From NCBI RefSeq assembly GCF_014643635.1, contig NZ_BMJV01000001.1, forward strand, positions 372,001 through 436,000: 64,000 nucleotides of DNA, in the 5' to 3' direction. Every line of letters begins with the position of its first letter. Within the stretch, counting starts at the first letter, position 1. This stretch comes from Salipiger pallidus (GTDB taxonomy: Bacteria; Pseudomonadota; Alphaproteobacteria; Rhodobacterales; Rhodobacteraceae). Below the pieces are notes generated by a model. The model was given only the letters and a program-made list of their open reading frames with translations. It had not been told where the DNA came from and did not search any database. The position numbers were made by a program, and so were the translations under genes. This document shows positions 30,338-39,169 of this stretch, piece by piece.

Positions 30338-32440
30338 TCAGCTGCCCTGAAGCAGCGGAGTGATGCGGCGCACACCTGCGCGGCGGTTGGCGCGCTCGGC
30401 GGCTTGGGTTTCCACCGCGAGGTCACCTTCGCCGTACCCCTGAAGCACCATGTTCTCAGGCGGCACCTGGAAGTACTCGGTCAGCGCAAGCGCCACCGAT
30501 TCCGCACGGCGGTCTGACAGAGCAAGGTTGTAGCTCCATGCGCCCACCGCATCCGTGTGGCCTTCGATCAGGAAGACTTCGCCGGGATTGTCGGCAATGA
30601 TCTGCTTCATCGCGTTGCCGAGGCTGGCCAAGGCCCGCGCCTCCTCGGGGCGGATCGCTGCGGAGCCGGTTTCGAAGTTGATCGAATCTACGCTGATCTC
30701 GGGGATCAGGTGCCGCACCGCATCGATGTTGCGCACTTGGTTGAGCGAGAAGCTCCGACCCACATCCGTATTCTGCGAGGCAAGTGCCGCCGCAAGATCA
30801 GTTTCGGACACTTCCTGCAGGTTCATCCGGCGGGTGTTGTCCTGAGCTTGAGGCAGCTCGTTTATCACGACCTCGGTTTCCTGCCGGGTGTCGTCGAACA
30901 GCACGACTTCCTGACCGTTGGGGAGGGTACGGGCGCGACGCAGCACGCGGCCATCTGCCGCTTTGATGGTCTCAACCGAGGTGCCATCCTCGTAAGCCAC
31001 GACCGAACGGGTGGAACCGTCATCGTAGCGGTAGGTGGTCACGTCCGAGCCGGGCTGGCGCAGCAGCACGTCGTCATTGCGCAGTACGCGGTACTGGCCA
31101 TTTTCCTCGACCACGAGACGATCGCCGGTGTCCTCGACCACGCGGGCATTGTCCCCGAGGATCTCGTTCAGAGCCACGGCACCAAGGCCAAGCAGGGCGG
31201 CCGCGCCGAAGGCATTGCGTGCGGAGTTGTCGTCGTCGTCGTCGTCCTTGTCTTTGCGATTGCCGGTCAGCTGGCCGGTGGCCTCGCCAATGCGGGTGCG
31301 GAAGTCTTCGTTCGAGCTGCGCACATCGTCTTCCGATAGCTGTTCCTCGACGACCTCAGGCTCGTTACCGGCCTGCTCCTCGCCTTCACCGGACATCGCT
31401 GCGGCAGCGGCAGAGCCTGCGCCAAGACGCTCGGCAATGCGAGACGCGAGATCGGCCTGCTCTTGATCATCGGCCGGTGCCGTGGGCTCAGGGCTGTCGG
31501 CAGCGGTGTCGGTGTCGGTGTCGGTGTCGGTGGAATTACCGGCGGGGGTCTCCTCGGCGGTCACGCCCTGACCATCGGCATTCCCTTGTTCCGGTGCATC
31601 TTCAGCCATCGCCGGAGCGTCGGAGGGTGCCTCTTCGGCAGTCTCCTGCGGCTGATCGGCGGCTTCTTCAGAAGACGGGACTGCCTCTGCCGGCGCATCT
31701 TCTGCGCTCATGGCACGGTCGGCAGCATCCGGGATTGGGTCGCTCAGCGCAGGCTGGTCCCCAGAACCGTTCAGCGAACCATCCGCGGCGGCGTCAGCGT
31801 CGGTGGTGCCTTCAGCTTCGACATTGGCCGAACCTTCAGCCTCTGTATCGCCGCCAAGAGCACCTTCGAGACGCTGGATGTCTTCGTCGGAGACTTGGGA
31901 GTCGGCTGCTTCAGGTGCAGCTTCAGCGGTAGCGGGTGCATCGGCCTGCTCCGGAGCTGCTTGCTCCGTGGGTTCGGGCTGCGGCTCGGGGCTGGAGTCG
32001 GCTTGAGCCGCGTTGCCGTTGGCTTTGTTGTTGCCGTTGCCTTGGTTTCCATTGCCTTGGTTCGCATTGCCCAGAGCTCGGTTTTCGCCGTCGCCAGCAT
32101 TTGCGGCAGGCACGTCATCCTGACCACCATCGGCCTGATCCGAGTTGCCTTGATTGCCATTGCCGGGGCGCGCTTCGCCCAAGCTGGGCATCTCGGCGAT
32201 GCGATCGCAATTGACGCCTTCCGGCGCCGTGCCGTCCTCGCAGGCAGCCTTCAGCTGCGGCAGCCGCTTGCGCAGCTCATCGGCCCCAAGGTTGCCAAGG
32301 CCTTCTCCAAGATTGAGGCCTCCGTTGCCGCGAAGCTCCCCTTCGGCTTGCTGGTTGCCCAGCGACTGCGCGAAAGCAGGACTGGTCAGGCTGGCGACGA
32401 CGACCAGCATGGTGGTCGTCTTGAGAAGCGGTCTGGTCAT
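30338..32440 (-). CDS. Large OmpA-family protein with acidic low-complexity middle
   Basis: A 700-residue exported protein. A signal peptide (MLVVVASLTSPAFAQ) is followed by a Leu/Gly-rich segment. Next comes a stretch of about 300 residues dominated by Asn, Gln, Glu, Asp, Ala and Pro (GNANQGNGNQGNGNNKANGN, STDTDTDTDTAADS). Then come a basic-acidic region with KDKDDDDDDNSARN, a beta-rich region (DTGDRLVVEENGQYRVLRNDDV) and a C-terminal OmpA domain (SINFETGSAAIRPEEA...FLIEGHTDAVGAWSYNLALSDRRAESV). The OmpA domain should bind peptidoglycan. The middle contains nucleotide microsatellites (TCGG and GTC repeats), likely variable in length. Confidence 0.9.
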   Translation of the reverse strand: MTRPLLKTTTMLVVVASLTSPAFAQSLGNQQAEGELRGNGGLNLGEGLGNLGADELRKRLPQLKAACEDGTAPEGVNCDRIAEMPSLGEARPGNGNQGNSDQADGGQDDVPAANAGDGENRALGNANQGNGNQGNGNNKANGNAAQADSSPEPQPEPTEQAAPEQADAPATAEAAPEAADSQVSDEDIQRLEGALGGDTEAEGSANVEAEGTTDADAAADGSLNGSGDQPALSDPIPDAADRAMSAEDAPAEAVPSSEEAADQPQETAEEAPSDAPAMAEDAPEQGNADGQGVTAEETPAGNSTDTDTDTDTAADSPEPTAPADDQEQADLASRIAERLGAGSAAAAAMSGEGEEQAGNEPEVVEEQLSEDDVRSSNEDFRTRIGEATGQLTGNRKDKDDDDDDNSARNAFGAAALLGLGAVALNEILGDNARVVEDTGDRLVVEENGQYRVLRNDDVLLRQPGSDVTTYRYDDGSTRSVVAYEDGTSVETIKAADGRVLRRARTLPNGQEVVLFDDTRQETEVVINELPQAQDNTRRMNLQEVSETDLAAALASQNTDVGRSFSLNQVRNIDAVRHLIPEISVDSINFETGSAAIRPEEARALASLGNAMKQIIADNPGEVFLIEGHTDAVGAWSYNLALSDRRAESVALALTEYFQVPPENMVLQGYGEGDLAVETQAAERANRRAGVRRITPLLQGS

Positions 32441-32609
32441 GCTGTGGTCCTTTTCCTCTGTGCCGCGTTTCGGCAGCGGTCGAAGGTTTTAACGCACGGC
32501 ATATCGTATTGGTTCAAACCAGCGGCGGGATTCTGCCGAAAGAGCCAAGTGGCTCCTTTTGCGGTCCAGCCCCCCACCCTGCCTCAGGTCCTGCCCTCCG
32601 CTCCCGGGG

Positions 32610-32894
32610 TCAGAGCTTGCCGCGCCGTCCCCGTGCGCCGCCCCTGCGTTGCGCGCCGCTGCCCGATACCAGCCCTTCGCGCAGCACCTGCGACATGGGA
32701 TGGTCCGGCGCATCATCGTGGCGGCGCAGCAGCGCCTCGATGTGACGCTCCGTCTCGGTGTCCTCGGGCAGGGACAGGGCCCAATCAAGAAAGATCGATC
32801 GGCATTCACCCGGACCGATGCCGTCGATTTTGTAGGCTTCTCGGATCAAGCCCTTGGGATCGTGGCCCTTGTCTGCATTTTCGATGGCGGTCAT
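32610..32894 (-). CDS. Small hypothetical protein coupled to glnE
   Basis: A 94-residue protein (MTAIENADKGHDPKGLIREAYKIDGIGPGECRSIFLDWALSLPED...) with a helical core containing several Glu and His residues and a Gly/Arg-rich tail. Its ATG overlaps the glnE stop by four bases, so it is translationally coupled. I do not recognise the family. The link to GlnE hints at nitrogen control, but that is only by position. Confidence 0.75.
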   Translation of the reverse strand: MTAIENADKGHDPKGLIREAYKIDGIGPGECRSIFLDWALSLPEDTETERHIEALLRRHDDAPDHPMSQVLREGLVSGSGAQRRGGARGRRGKL

Positions 32895-35677
32895 TGGCTG
32901 TCCTCGGGCAATGCTGTGTCGATGATGGCGGCGGCGCGGGCGGTCATGTCTGCCAACGTATCGCGCAGGGCCTGCGGGCTTTCCGTGCCGGTCAGCCGGG
33001 TAAGGAAGGCGCGCCCGCCCGCCCCCGCCTCCTGCGCGTCGAACGCCCCTTCGGTGATGAGACGCGCGCCGATCTGCAGGCTCCAGCACAGGCGGGCGGT
33101 TGCGGCGAGGTGGTCAGCGTCCTCGCGGCTCACCAACGCCAGCCTGGCCGCAGCGGCCAGCCCACGCGAGGTCCGCCGCGGCCCACTGCCAGACAGCAGC
33201 GCGGCGGCCTGCGCGAAAAGCTCGATATCCTGCAGGCGGCCCCGACCGATCTTGGGATCCCACGGATCGCCCTGCCCCTTGGCCGCATGGATACGGCGGC
33301 GCATGTTGGCGAGTTCGGCCAGTACCTTGTCACCCTCCTGCGGGAGGGCCAGCACATCCGTGCGCAGCGCCTCGACCTCGGCGGCCAGTTCCGGCGGGCC
33401 GGTCACGACCCGCGCGCGGGTCAGCGCAAGGTGCTCCCACACCCAAGCCTCGGTGCGCTGGTAGTCGCTGAAGGACGACAGCGCCGTGGCCACTGGCCCC
33501 TGGTTCCCCGAGGGGCGCAGGCGCATGTCCACCTCGTAAAGCTTGCCCTCGGCCATGGGCGCGGTCATCGCGGTGATAAGCGCCTGTGTCAGCCGGGCAT
33601 AGTACTGCCGAGAGGGCAGCGGGCGACGTCCCTCCGAGGCCTCGACCCCGTCGGGATCATAGATCACGATGAGGTCGAGATCGGACAGAGCATGCAGCCG
33701 CCCCGCCCCGAGCGATCCCATTCCCAGCAGCGCCGCGCCGCGCCCCGGCGCGGGCCCGTGCTTGCGGGCGAACTCCTCCTGCACGACCGGAAAAAGCGCC
33801 GCAAGCACGGCGCCCGCAAGGTCTGCATACTGCTGCCCCGCTTCCTCGGGTTCGGAGAGCCCGCGCAGCAAGTGCACGCCCACGCGGAAATGCCATTCAC
33901 GGGTCCAGCGCCGCGCCATGTCGAGGCGGCTCTCATAATCCTCCTCGCGCGACAGCACCTCCGACAGGCCCGCGGTCAGCGCCGACGCCCCGGGCCACGC
34001 GCTGAAGAAATCCCCGCCGATCACCGCGTCGAACACCGCAGCATTGCGCGACAGGTAGCGTGCAAGGTCCGGCGACGTCGACACGATGTCCACAAGCAGG
34101 TCAATAAGCTGCGGGTTGGCATCGAACAGCGCGAAAAGCTGCACCCCGGCAGGCAGCCCCGCGAGGAAGCCGTCAAAGGCCGCCAGAGCCTCCTTCGGAC
34201 GGTCGGCACGGGCGAGGCGTCCAAGGATCTCGGGGCGCAGGCGCTTGAAGATTTCCACCGCTCGCCCCGACCGTAGCGCCGGGTAGTTGGGCCAGCGTGC
34301 CACCTCGTCGCTGCATTCCAGCTCTTCGGGGATGTCGCCGCAGGCCGAGGTCGGACCATCGGGCACGAAGAAATCCTCGGTCAGCGCATGCACCTCGTCA
34401 AGCCGAGCCCGGATCGTATCCCCGAGGTCTTTGGCGTCGGCACCCATGAGCGCGGCAAGCCGGTGGAACCCCTCGTTGGTAGACGGCAGCTGATGGGTCT
34501 GCGCGTCGCGCAGCATCTGGACCCGGTGCTCGACCTCGCGGTGGGCGCGATAGTGGTCCACCAGCCGATCTGTCACGTCCCTCGGCACCCATCCCGTTTC
34601 AGCCAACACCCGCAGCCCGTCCACGGTGCCGCGCACCCGCAGCTCGGGCTCGCGGCCGCCGGCAATGATCTGGCGGGTCTGGGTGAAGAACTCGATTTCC
34701 CGGATGCCGCCCCGGCCCAGCTTCATGTCGTGTCCCTGCAGGCTGATCGCGCCATGGCCCTTACGGTCCCGGTAGCGCAGCCGCATGTCATGAGCATCCT
34801 GCACCGCGGTGAAATCGAGGTGCCGCCGCCACACGAAGGGCCGCAGCGCATCGAGGAACCGTTCGCCCGCATCGATGTCGCCGGCGCAGGGCCGTGCCTT
34901 GACGTAGGCCGCCCGCTCCCAGGCCCGTCCAAGGCTTTCGTAGTAGCGCTCGGCTGCTTCCATGGAGATGCACACCGGCGTCACCGCCGGATCGGGACGC
35001 AGTCGCAGGTCGGTACGGAAGACATAGCCTTCGCCGGTGAGATCACTCAGTAGGGCCGTCATCCGGCGCGTCGCCCGTACGAAGGCAGACCGCGCTTCGT
35101 GGAAATCGTCGCTGTCGAACCGGTCCTGATCGAACAGGCAGATGAGGTCGATGTCAGAGCTGTAGTTGAGCTCGTAGGCGCCCATTTTGCCCATGGCCAG
35201 AACCACCATGCCGCAGGCGTCGCCGAGGTTATCCTCAGACGACACACCGGGCAGCTTGCCGCGCCTGACCTCGCGCGCCAGCGACACCTCGAGCGCGCGC
35301 TGCACCGCGCCCTCCGCCAGCCGGGTCAGCGCGCCGGTGACCTCCTCGAGGCTCCAAGCCCCAGACAGGTCCGCCAGCGCGGTCAGCAGCGCCAGCCGCC
35401 GCTTGGCGGTCCGCAGGCCGCTTTCAACCTTGTCGTCCGGCAGCTCTGGCAGGCCCGCAAGCACCGCCTCGAGCGCATCTTCGGGGGCCTGCACGGCGTC
35501 TTCAAGCCATGCCCCCTCGCGCTGAAGCAGGCCATGCAGATAGGGGCTGGACCCACCAGCCCCTGCGATCAGTTCGGCGACGGGACCGTCGGCCCAGGGA
35601 CAGGACGCGAGGGCTTCTTCGCCAAGCTCGGTCTCGAAGGGGCGTGGCAGGCGGGTGATGCGGCTGGCGATACTCAT
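32891..35677 (-). CDS. glnE: Bifunctional glutamine synthetase adenylyltransferase/deadenylase
   Basis: GlnE attaches AMP to, and removes it from, glutamine synthetase according to nitrogen state, under control of PII. The 928-residue protein has two nucleotidyltransferase halves. The N-terminal one has the GKMGAYELNYSSDIDLICLFD motif, with its two Asp, and RGGIREIEFFTQTRQI. The C-terminal one has GMGSLGAGRLHALSDLDLIVIYD and GRGRLQDIELFAQ. Length and layout match the family. The start at 35677 gives MSIASRITRLPRPFE. The small downstream gene overlaps it by four bases. Confidence 0.96.
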   Translation of the reverse strand: MSIASRITRLPRPFETELGEEALASCPWADGPVAELIAGAGGSSPYLHGLLQREGAWLEDAVQAPEDALEAVLAGLPELPDDKVESGLRTAKRRLALLTALADLSGAWSLEEVTGALTRLAEGAVQRALEVSLAREVRRGKLPGVSSEDNLGDACGMVVLAMGKMGAYELNYSSDIDLICLFDQDRFDSDDFHEARSAFVRATRRMTALLSDLTGEGYVFRTDLRLRPDPAVTPVCISMEAAERYYESLGRAWERAAYVKARPCAGDIDAGERFLDALRPFVWRRHLDFTAVQDAHDMRLRYRDRKGHGAISLQGHDMKLGRGGIREIEFFTQTRQIIAGGREPELRVRGTVDGLRVLAETGWVPRDVTDRLVDHYRAHREVEHRVQMLRDAQTHQLPSTNEGFHRLAALMGADAKDLGDTIRARLDEVHALTEDFFVPDGPTSACGDIPEELECSDEVARWPNYPALRSGRAVEIFKRLRPEILGRLARADRPKEALAAFDGFLAGLPAGVQLFALFDANPQLIDLLVDIVSTSPDLARYLSRNAAVFDAVIGGDFFSAWPGASALTAGLSEVLSREEDYESRLDMARRWTREWHFRVGVHLLRGLSEPEEAGQQYADLAGAVLAALFPVVQEEFARKHGPAPGRGAALLGMGSLGAGRLHALSDLDLIVIYDPDGVEASEGRRPLPSRQYYARLTQALITAMTAPMAEGKLYEVDMRLRPSGNQGPVATALSSFSDYQRTEAWVWEHLALTRARVVTGPPELAAEVEALRTDVLALPQEGDKVLAELANMRRRIHAAKGQGDPWDPKIGRGRLQDIELFAQAAALLSGSGPRRTSRGLAAAARLALVSREDADHLAATARLCWSLQIGARLITEGAFDAQEAGAGGRAFLTRLTGTESPQALRDTLADMTARAAAIIDTALPEDSQ

Positions 35678-35954
35678 GGTGCCTCTTGTATGGGCATTCG
35701 GTCGCCTGCGCGCAATGGGACATGCGTCGTTGCGTCTCTTGGAACAGGCGTAGCGATGGCCAGCAAAAAGGACACGCCCGCGTGCACCGGCAAGGCCGTC
35801 TGCAACCGCAGAGGAACGCCCCCGCGCAACAGGTCAGGTACGGCCGTGTGTGACAGGATATGGACACTTGCGAGAAGCGGAATGCAGTGGCCGTGCGGAC
35901 TTGCACCTTCCCGGCCGCAATGGTCTGTCTCCCACGCACAGACAGGAGTCACCG

Positions 35955-36422
35955 ATGAGCAAGAGCCTCAAGCGCGTCCGCGCGGCGCTGGAAGATGCAG
36001 GTCAGACCGTGGACATCCGCGAGGTCGACAAGGCCCGCACCGCGCAGGAGGCGGCGGACAGCGTTGGCTGTAATCTCGACCAGATCGCAAAGTCGATCAT
36101 CTTTCTTGCGCAGGATAGCGGCGACGCGGTGCTCTTCCTTACCGCCGGAGGAAACAAGGTTTGCGCCGAAAAGGCCTCGGCCCTCGCGGGCGAGCCCCTG
36201 GGCAAGGCGGACGCAGCGCTGATCCGGGCGCAGACGGGCTTTGCCATCGGCGGCGTGTCCCCGGTGGGCCACCTGTCGCCGATCCGCGCCTGGATTGACC
36301 CCCGGCTGCTGGAGTTCCCGCAAGTCTATGCCGCGGCGGGCACGCCACGGCACCTCTTCGCGATAGACCCGGCCCGCTTGCCCTCGCTGACCGGTGCGGT
36401 CGCGGCAGAGTTCACGCTCTGA
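35955..36422 (+). CDS. YbaK/EbsC-type aminoacyl-tRNA editing protein
   Basis: A 155-residue free-standing editing domain. It begins MSKSLKRVRAALEDAGQTVDIREV and has VGCNLDQIAKSIIFLAQ, LTAGGNKVCAEKASAL and FAIGGVSPVGHLSPIRAWIDP, the core of the YbaK/ProX superfamily. Such proteins hydrolyse mischarged tRNAs, for example Cys-tRNA-Pro. The start at 35955 follows AGGAG at a good distance. Divergent from glnE across 277 bases with no recognisable gene. Confidence 0.9.
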   Translation: MSKSLKRVRAALEDAGQTVDIREVDKARTAQEAADSVGCNLDQIAKSIIFLAQDSGDAVLFLTAGGNKVCAEKASALAGEPLGKADAALIRAQTGFAIGGVSPVGHLSPIRAWIDPRLLEFPQVYAAAGTPRHLFAIDPARLPSLTGAVAAEFTL

Positions 36423-36550
36423 TCCTTACGGGCGGGGCTTGCACTGTCCTTCGTCCGAGAGCGCCGCATTTTCCGCGCAAACGCACTGCCGGACCACCTC
36501 TCAGCACGGGACCACGGTGGCCATCATATCCCATGTCCTGTGCATCGTAC

Positions 36551-36578
36551 TTGACCCGCCCGATGCGGATGGTACTGA
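36551..36578 (+). promoter_or_regulatory. Probable promoter of the CAU tRNA
   Basis: TTGACC (36551-36556) and TACTGA (36573-36578) are separated by 16 bases. Transcription would start about six bases before the mature tRNA. The -35 fits well; the -10 only moderately. Confidence 0.4.
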
Positions 36579-36590
36579 GACAGGCACGGT

Positions 36591-36667
36591 GGGCCTGTAG
36601 CTCAATTGGTTAGAGCAGGGCGCTCATAACGCCTTGGTTGCGGGTTCAAGTCCTGCCGGGCCTACCA
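36591..36667 (+). tRNA. tRNA with CAU anticodon, probably Ile2
   Basis: A 77-base gene with a cloverleaf: acceptor GGGCCTG with CGGGCCT (including one G-U and one U-G pair), D loop CTCAATTGGTTAGAG, anticodon loop CTCATAA, T arm GGGTTCAAGTCC and an encoded CCA. The CAU anticodon could be methionine, but the sequence body looks like the AUA-reading Ile2 type, where the C is changed to lysidine, rather than an elongator Met. Confidence 0.9.
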
Positions 36668-37022
36668 AAAACACCGCAAAAGCCGATGTTCCCAATCGAG
36701 GCGTGGACCACAGAAGTCGCATTCTGGTCCATGTGACATCACTGACTTGCAAGCGAAATGGAGCACCTTCGCGAGGCGCGTCGCGCCGGTCAGCAAGGGT
36801 GGTGTGATACCGTGGAATGGGACAGGGACACTGTGGGCCTTGTCTCGATGGAAAAGGCGCCCCCACAAATTCCGGATGCCGGGCGCCCATCGGAACAGCG
36901 CGCCATGTCAAACAGCATCACAATCACGATCTTGAACTGGCTCGAGAACAGCACCGCGAACAGATGGGGCGGTCACTGGCGTGCGCCCCGGCAATCTGAG
37001 CCTGGCGTGCCGCCGCACTATA
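36668..37022. other. Stretch after the tRNA with no recognised gene
   Basis: About 355 bases. The open frames here (for example 36758-37084) have no ribosome binding site or recognisable similarity. No repeat of the tRNA 3' end is apparent, so I cannot call an integration site. Confidence 0.5.
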
Positions 37023-38507
37023 TTACTGGACCAGCCGCACCTCGCAGCTTGCTCCGAGCACCTGCAAATCCGCCGGGGCAATGAACAGCCCCACAATGTC
37101 ATGTACGATTGCCCCGAGCAGCGCCTCGAGCGGTGACAGCAAAGACGTGACACCGCCCAGTAGTCCTCCGACTAATCCCCCCAAGCCGCCCAAGGGAAGC
37201 TGGTCCAGGAGATCCGTTGCCTCATTTGTGATATTCTGGAGCGTCCCCTCGAGCCGCGCCGAGATCTGTTTGACCGTTCTGTCCCGAACCTCATCCGCGG
37301 TGAAGCGCACCGCCAAGTCCGCGGCTTCCACAAGGTGAATTTCCTCGCGCACGGACAGGCCCAGAAGCTCCAGTTCCACCTCCAGCACCGCAAGCGCTGC
37401 ACTGGCGGGGCTGAATAGCGCGCTGGCGTTGTCACCCCCGCTGCACATGGAGGAAGCACCGCTCAGCTGCGCTGTCGCCTGCGCCACCTGGAGCCCGAGA
37501 TTGAGTTTCACCAGTCCGAGCAGGTCGAGACCATTGATCCCGAGGCGGATCTGGGCGGTCTCGGCGTAGGCCTCGGGCGATCCGGGCTCCACGTCGGTAA
37601 CGATGCGGCGCGGCTCCAACACGGTCAGGGACAGCGGGACGTTCGCAATCCCGCCCAGATCAGCCCTCAGGTCAAGATCCACCATGTGCTGAGACAGCAG
37701 CTCCAGAGACGCAAAGACCAAATCAGACCCATCCACCGACGCGCCAGGAATCCTTGCGCCCACCTCAAGACCGCGGTTGGCCTCATCGATCTCGAGCACT
37801 TCGCCAAGCCGGATCGTCTCGGGCGGCGCCGGCACATCCAGCCCGAGCGCCACAGACCAAAGCTGCGCCAGGCTGACGTCGGCATCGAGGACATCACCAT
37901 AGGTCATCGGCGCATCGAGATCTGTCGCCAGCGTTTCCAGCAGCGCATCGACCTGAAGGTCCAGTGCCCCGTCAGAGCACAGCAGGTCCAGGTTCGCTCC
38001 CAGCAGAGGCTGCAGCGCCCCTCTGAACAGGTTGAGCGACGTCAGGCAGTTTGACAGGCTGAAGCTGACCCGCTCGCGCTGAACCGCCGTGGCACTGCGG
38101 GCAATCGGGGCCTGAATGCCCTCCCACAAGGTTGCAACGGCATTGGTGTGCGCTACCGAGCGCACCACGACATGCGCGGCGTTCGGCCGGCGCAAATCTC
38201 CCGGCTCTTTGGGTGTGAATACACGGTTTTCCCAACGCCCAAGCAGAACCTGTTCGGCCAGCGGATCAGACGCCTCGAACTTTTGGTTGTTGGCAATTGA
38301 ACGGCGCGCCTGCTGTAGCGCCGCATCGTCCTCATACGAGTGCCGCACCGCCTCGAGCGCAGCCATGTCGGCCTGTCCCTGCAGGTAGCTTCTGTGGCTG
38401 TTGATCTGAAGCACATCGAAGACAACCGCCGCGCCCAGAAGCATTGCGGGAAGCAGCACGACGGTGGCGGCGGTGATCCCACCATATTGTTCTTTCCAGA
38501 AATTCAT
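37023..38507 (-). CDS. TadG-like pilus-assembly protein
   Basis: The 494-residue product starts MNFWKEQYGGITAATVVLLPAMLLGAAVVFDVLQ, the Tad pseudopilin-like hydrophobic N terminus with the Gly-Xaa-Thr-Ala pattern of TadE/TadG proteins. SYLQGQADMAALEAVRH follows. The rest is a large, mostly beta/helical exported domain rich in Leu and Asp with repeated L-D-L motifs and a Gly-Leu-rich C terminus (GGLGGLVGGLLGG). It directly follows a TadE-like gene with a two-base gap. The other tad genes (tadA-D, cpa) are not here. Confidence 0.75.
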   Translation of the reverse strand: MNFWKEQYGGITAATVVLLPAMLLGAAVVFDVLQINSHRSYLQGQADMAALEAVRHSYEDDAALQQARRSIANNQKFEASDPLAEQVLLGRWENRVFTPKEPGDLRRPNAAHVVVRSVAHTNAVATLWEGIQAPIARSATAVQRERVSFSLSNCLTSLNLFRGALQPLLGANLDLLCSDGALDLQVDALLETLATDLDAPMTYGDVLDADVSLAQLWSVALGLDVPAPPETIRLGEVLEIDEANRGLEVGARIPGASVDGSDLVFASLELLSQHMVDLDLRADLGGIANVPLSLTVLEPRRIVTDVEPGSPEAYAETAQIRLGINGLDLLGLVKLNLGLQVAQATAQLSGASSMCSGGDNASALFSPASAALAVLEVELELLGLSVREEIHLVEAADLAVRFTADEVRDRTVKQISARLEGTLQNITNEATDLLDQLPLGGLGGLVGGLLGGVTSLLSPLEALLGAIVHDIVGLFIAPADLQVLGASCEVRLVQ

Positions 38508-38509
38508 CG

Positions 38510-38959
38510 TCAGCGCCCAATCAAGACTGCTTGACCGACAATCTCCGAGGATCCGCCGTTGATCGTCGAGAACACGGAGCTGAAGCCCATATAGGACAGA
38601 TCGTAGGATAGCTGTATAATGTTCCAGCCGGTCTGAGCACTCGCACTGCAGGTTGGCGACCCGAGATACTCAGGCCGGATCAGGGAGAAGGTATCCGCCA
38701 GGGCCTGCAACAACTCCTGTTCGACGTCGTCGCATAGATCTGCCTGGCTCAAGGCATCACCGCTGTATTGCAACGCTTGCCGCGCGATCTCGAGCGCCAG
38801 CTGCTGAACATCGGAGATCGTCATCAGATACAGCGCCAGCCAGAACAGGCCCGTCAGGATCACCAGAAAAACTGGTAGTAAGATCGCGAACTCAACGGTC
38901 ACCGACCCACTTTGGTCGCGCACCACTTTCCGAAGACGTGTTGACAAATTACTCAGCAA
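38510..38959 (-). CDS. TadE-like minor pilin
   Basis: A 149-residue protein with the TadE signature near its N terminus: VRDQSGSVTVEFAILLPVFLVILTGLFWLALYLM, where Gly-Ser-Val-Thr-Val-Glu-Phe is the pseudopilin processing region with the conserved Glu. The remaining 105 residues should be periplasmic and contain two Cys. It lies just upstream of the TadG-like gene and forms a two-gene unit at the edge of a decayed tract; the DNA before it (38960-39160) is clearly more AT-rich than its surroundings. Confidence 0.82.
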   Translation of the reverse strand: MLSNLSTRLRKVVRDQSGSVTVEFAILLPVFLVILTGLFWLALYLMTISDVQQLALEIARQALQYSGDALSQADLCDDVEQELLQALADTFSLIRPEYLGSPTCSASAQTGWNIIQLSYDLSYMGFSSVFSTINGGSSEIVGQAVLIGR

Positions 38960-39103
38960 AACCGTTCCCCGACCTTAGTTTGGAAATATATCGATAAGGA
39001 TTAGTTGAACAAAATTTGGGTCAAATTGAGGAAATCGGCACAGATCCAGAGAAAATTTCGCAAATGAATAGCTTCAATGCGAATGCACAAAAACGCTCAA
39101 GAC

Positions 39104-39169
39104 CTGCCAAGTTAGGATTAATAGAATAGAGAGCGCAAAAAAGTCTCATAAACTGCCATGTTAGGGTTA
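39104..39169. repeat. Two imperfect 17-bp direct repeats
   Basis: CTGCCAAGTTAGGATTA (39104-39120) and CTGCCATGTTAGGGTTA (39153-39169) differ at two positions and are 49 bp apart. The second one overlaps the left end of the degenerate IS. The purpose is not clear. Confidence 0.5.

Noticed and set aside
31463-34276. Rightward frame of 937 codons over the OmpA-family gene and glnE
   Set aside because: It is an antisense shadow; the real genes read leftward and carry complete domain motifs.
36591-36667. Elongator tRNA-Met
   Set aside because: The anticodon is CAU, but the acceptor and arm sequences differ from alphaproteobacterial elongator Met and fit the Ile2 type better. The call remains tentative because lysidine formation cannot be read from DNA.
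36668-37022. Island attachment site at the CAU tRNA
   Set aside because: Accessory genes follow the tRNA, but there is no integrase remnant and no repeat of the tRNA 3' end that I can find in the window.
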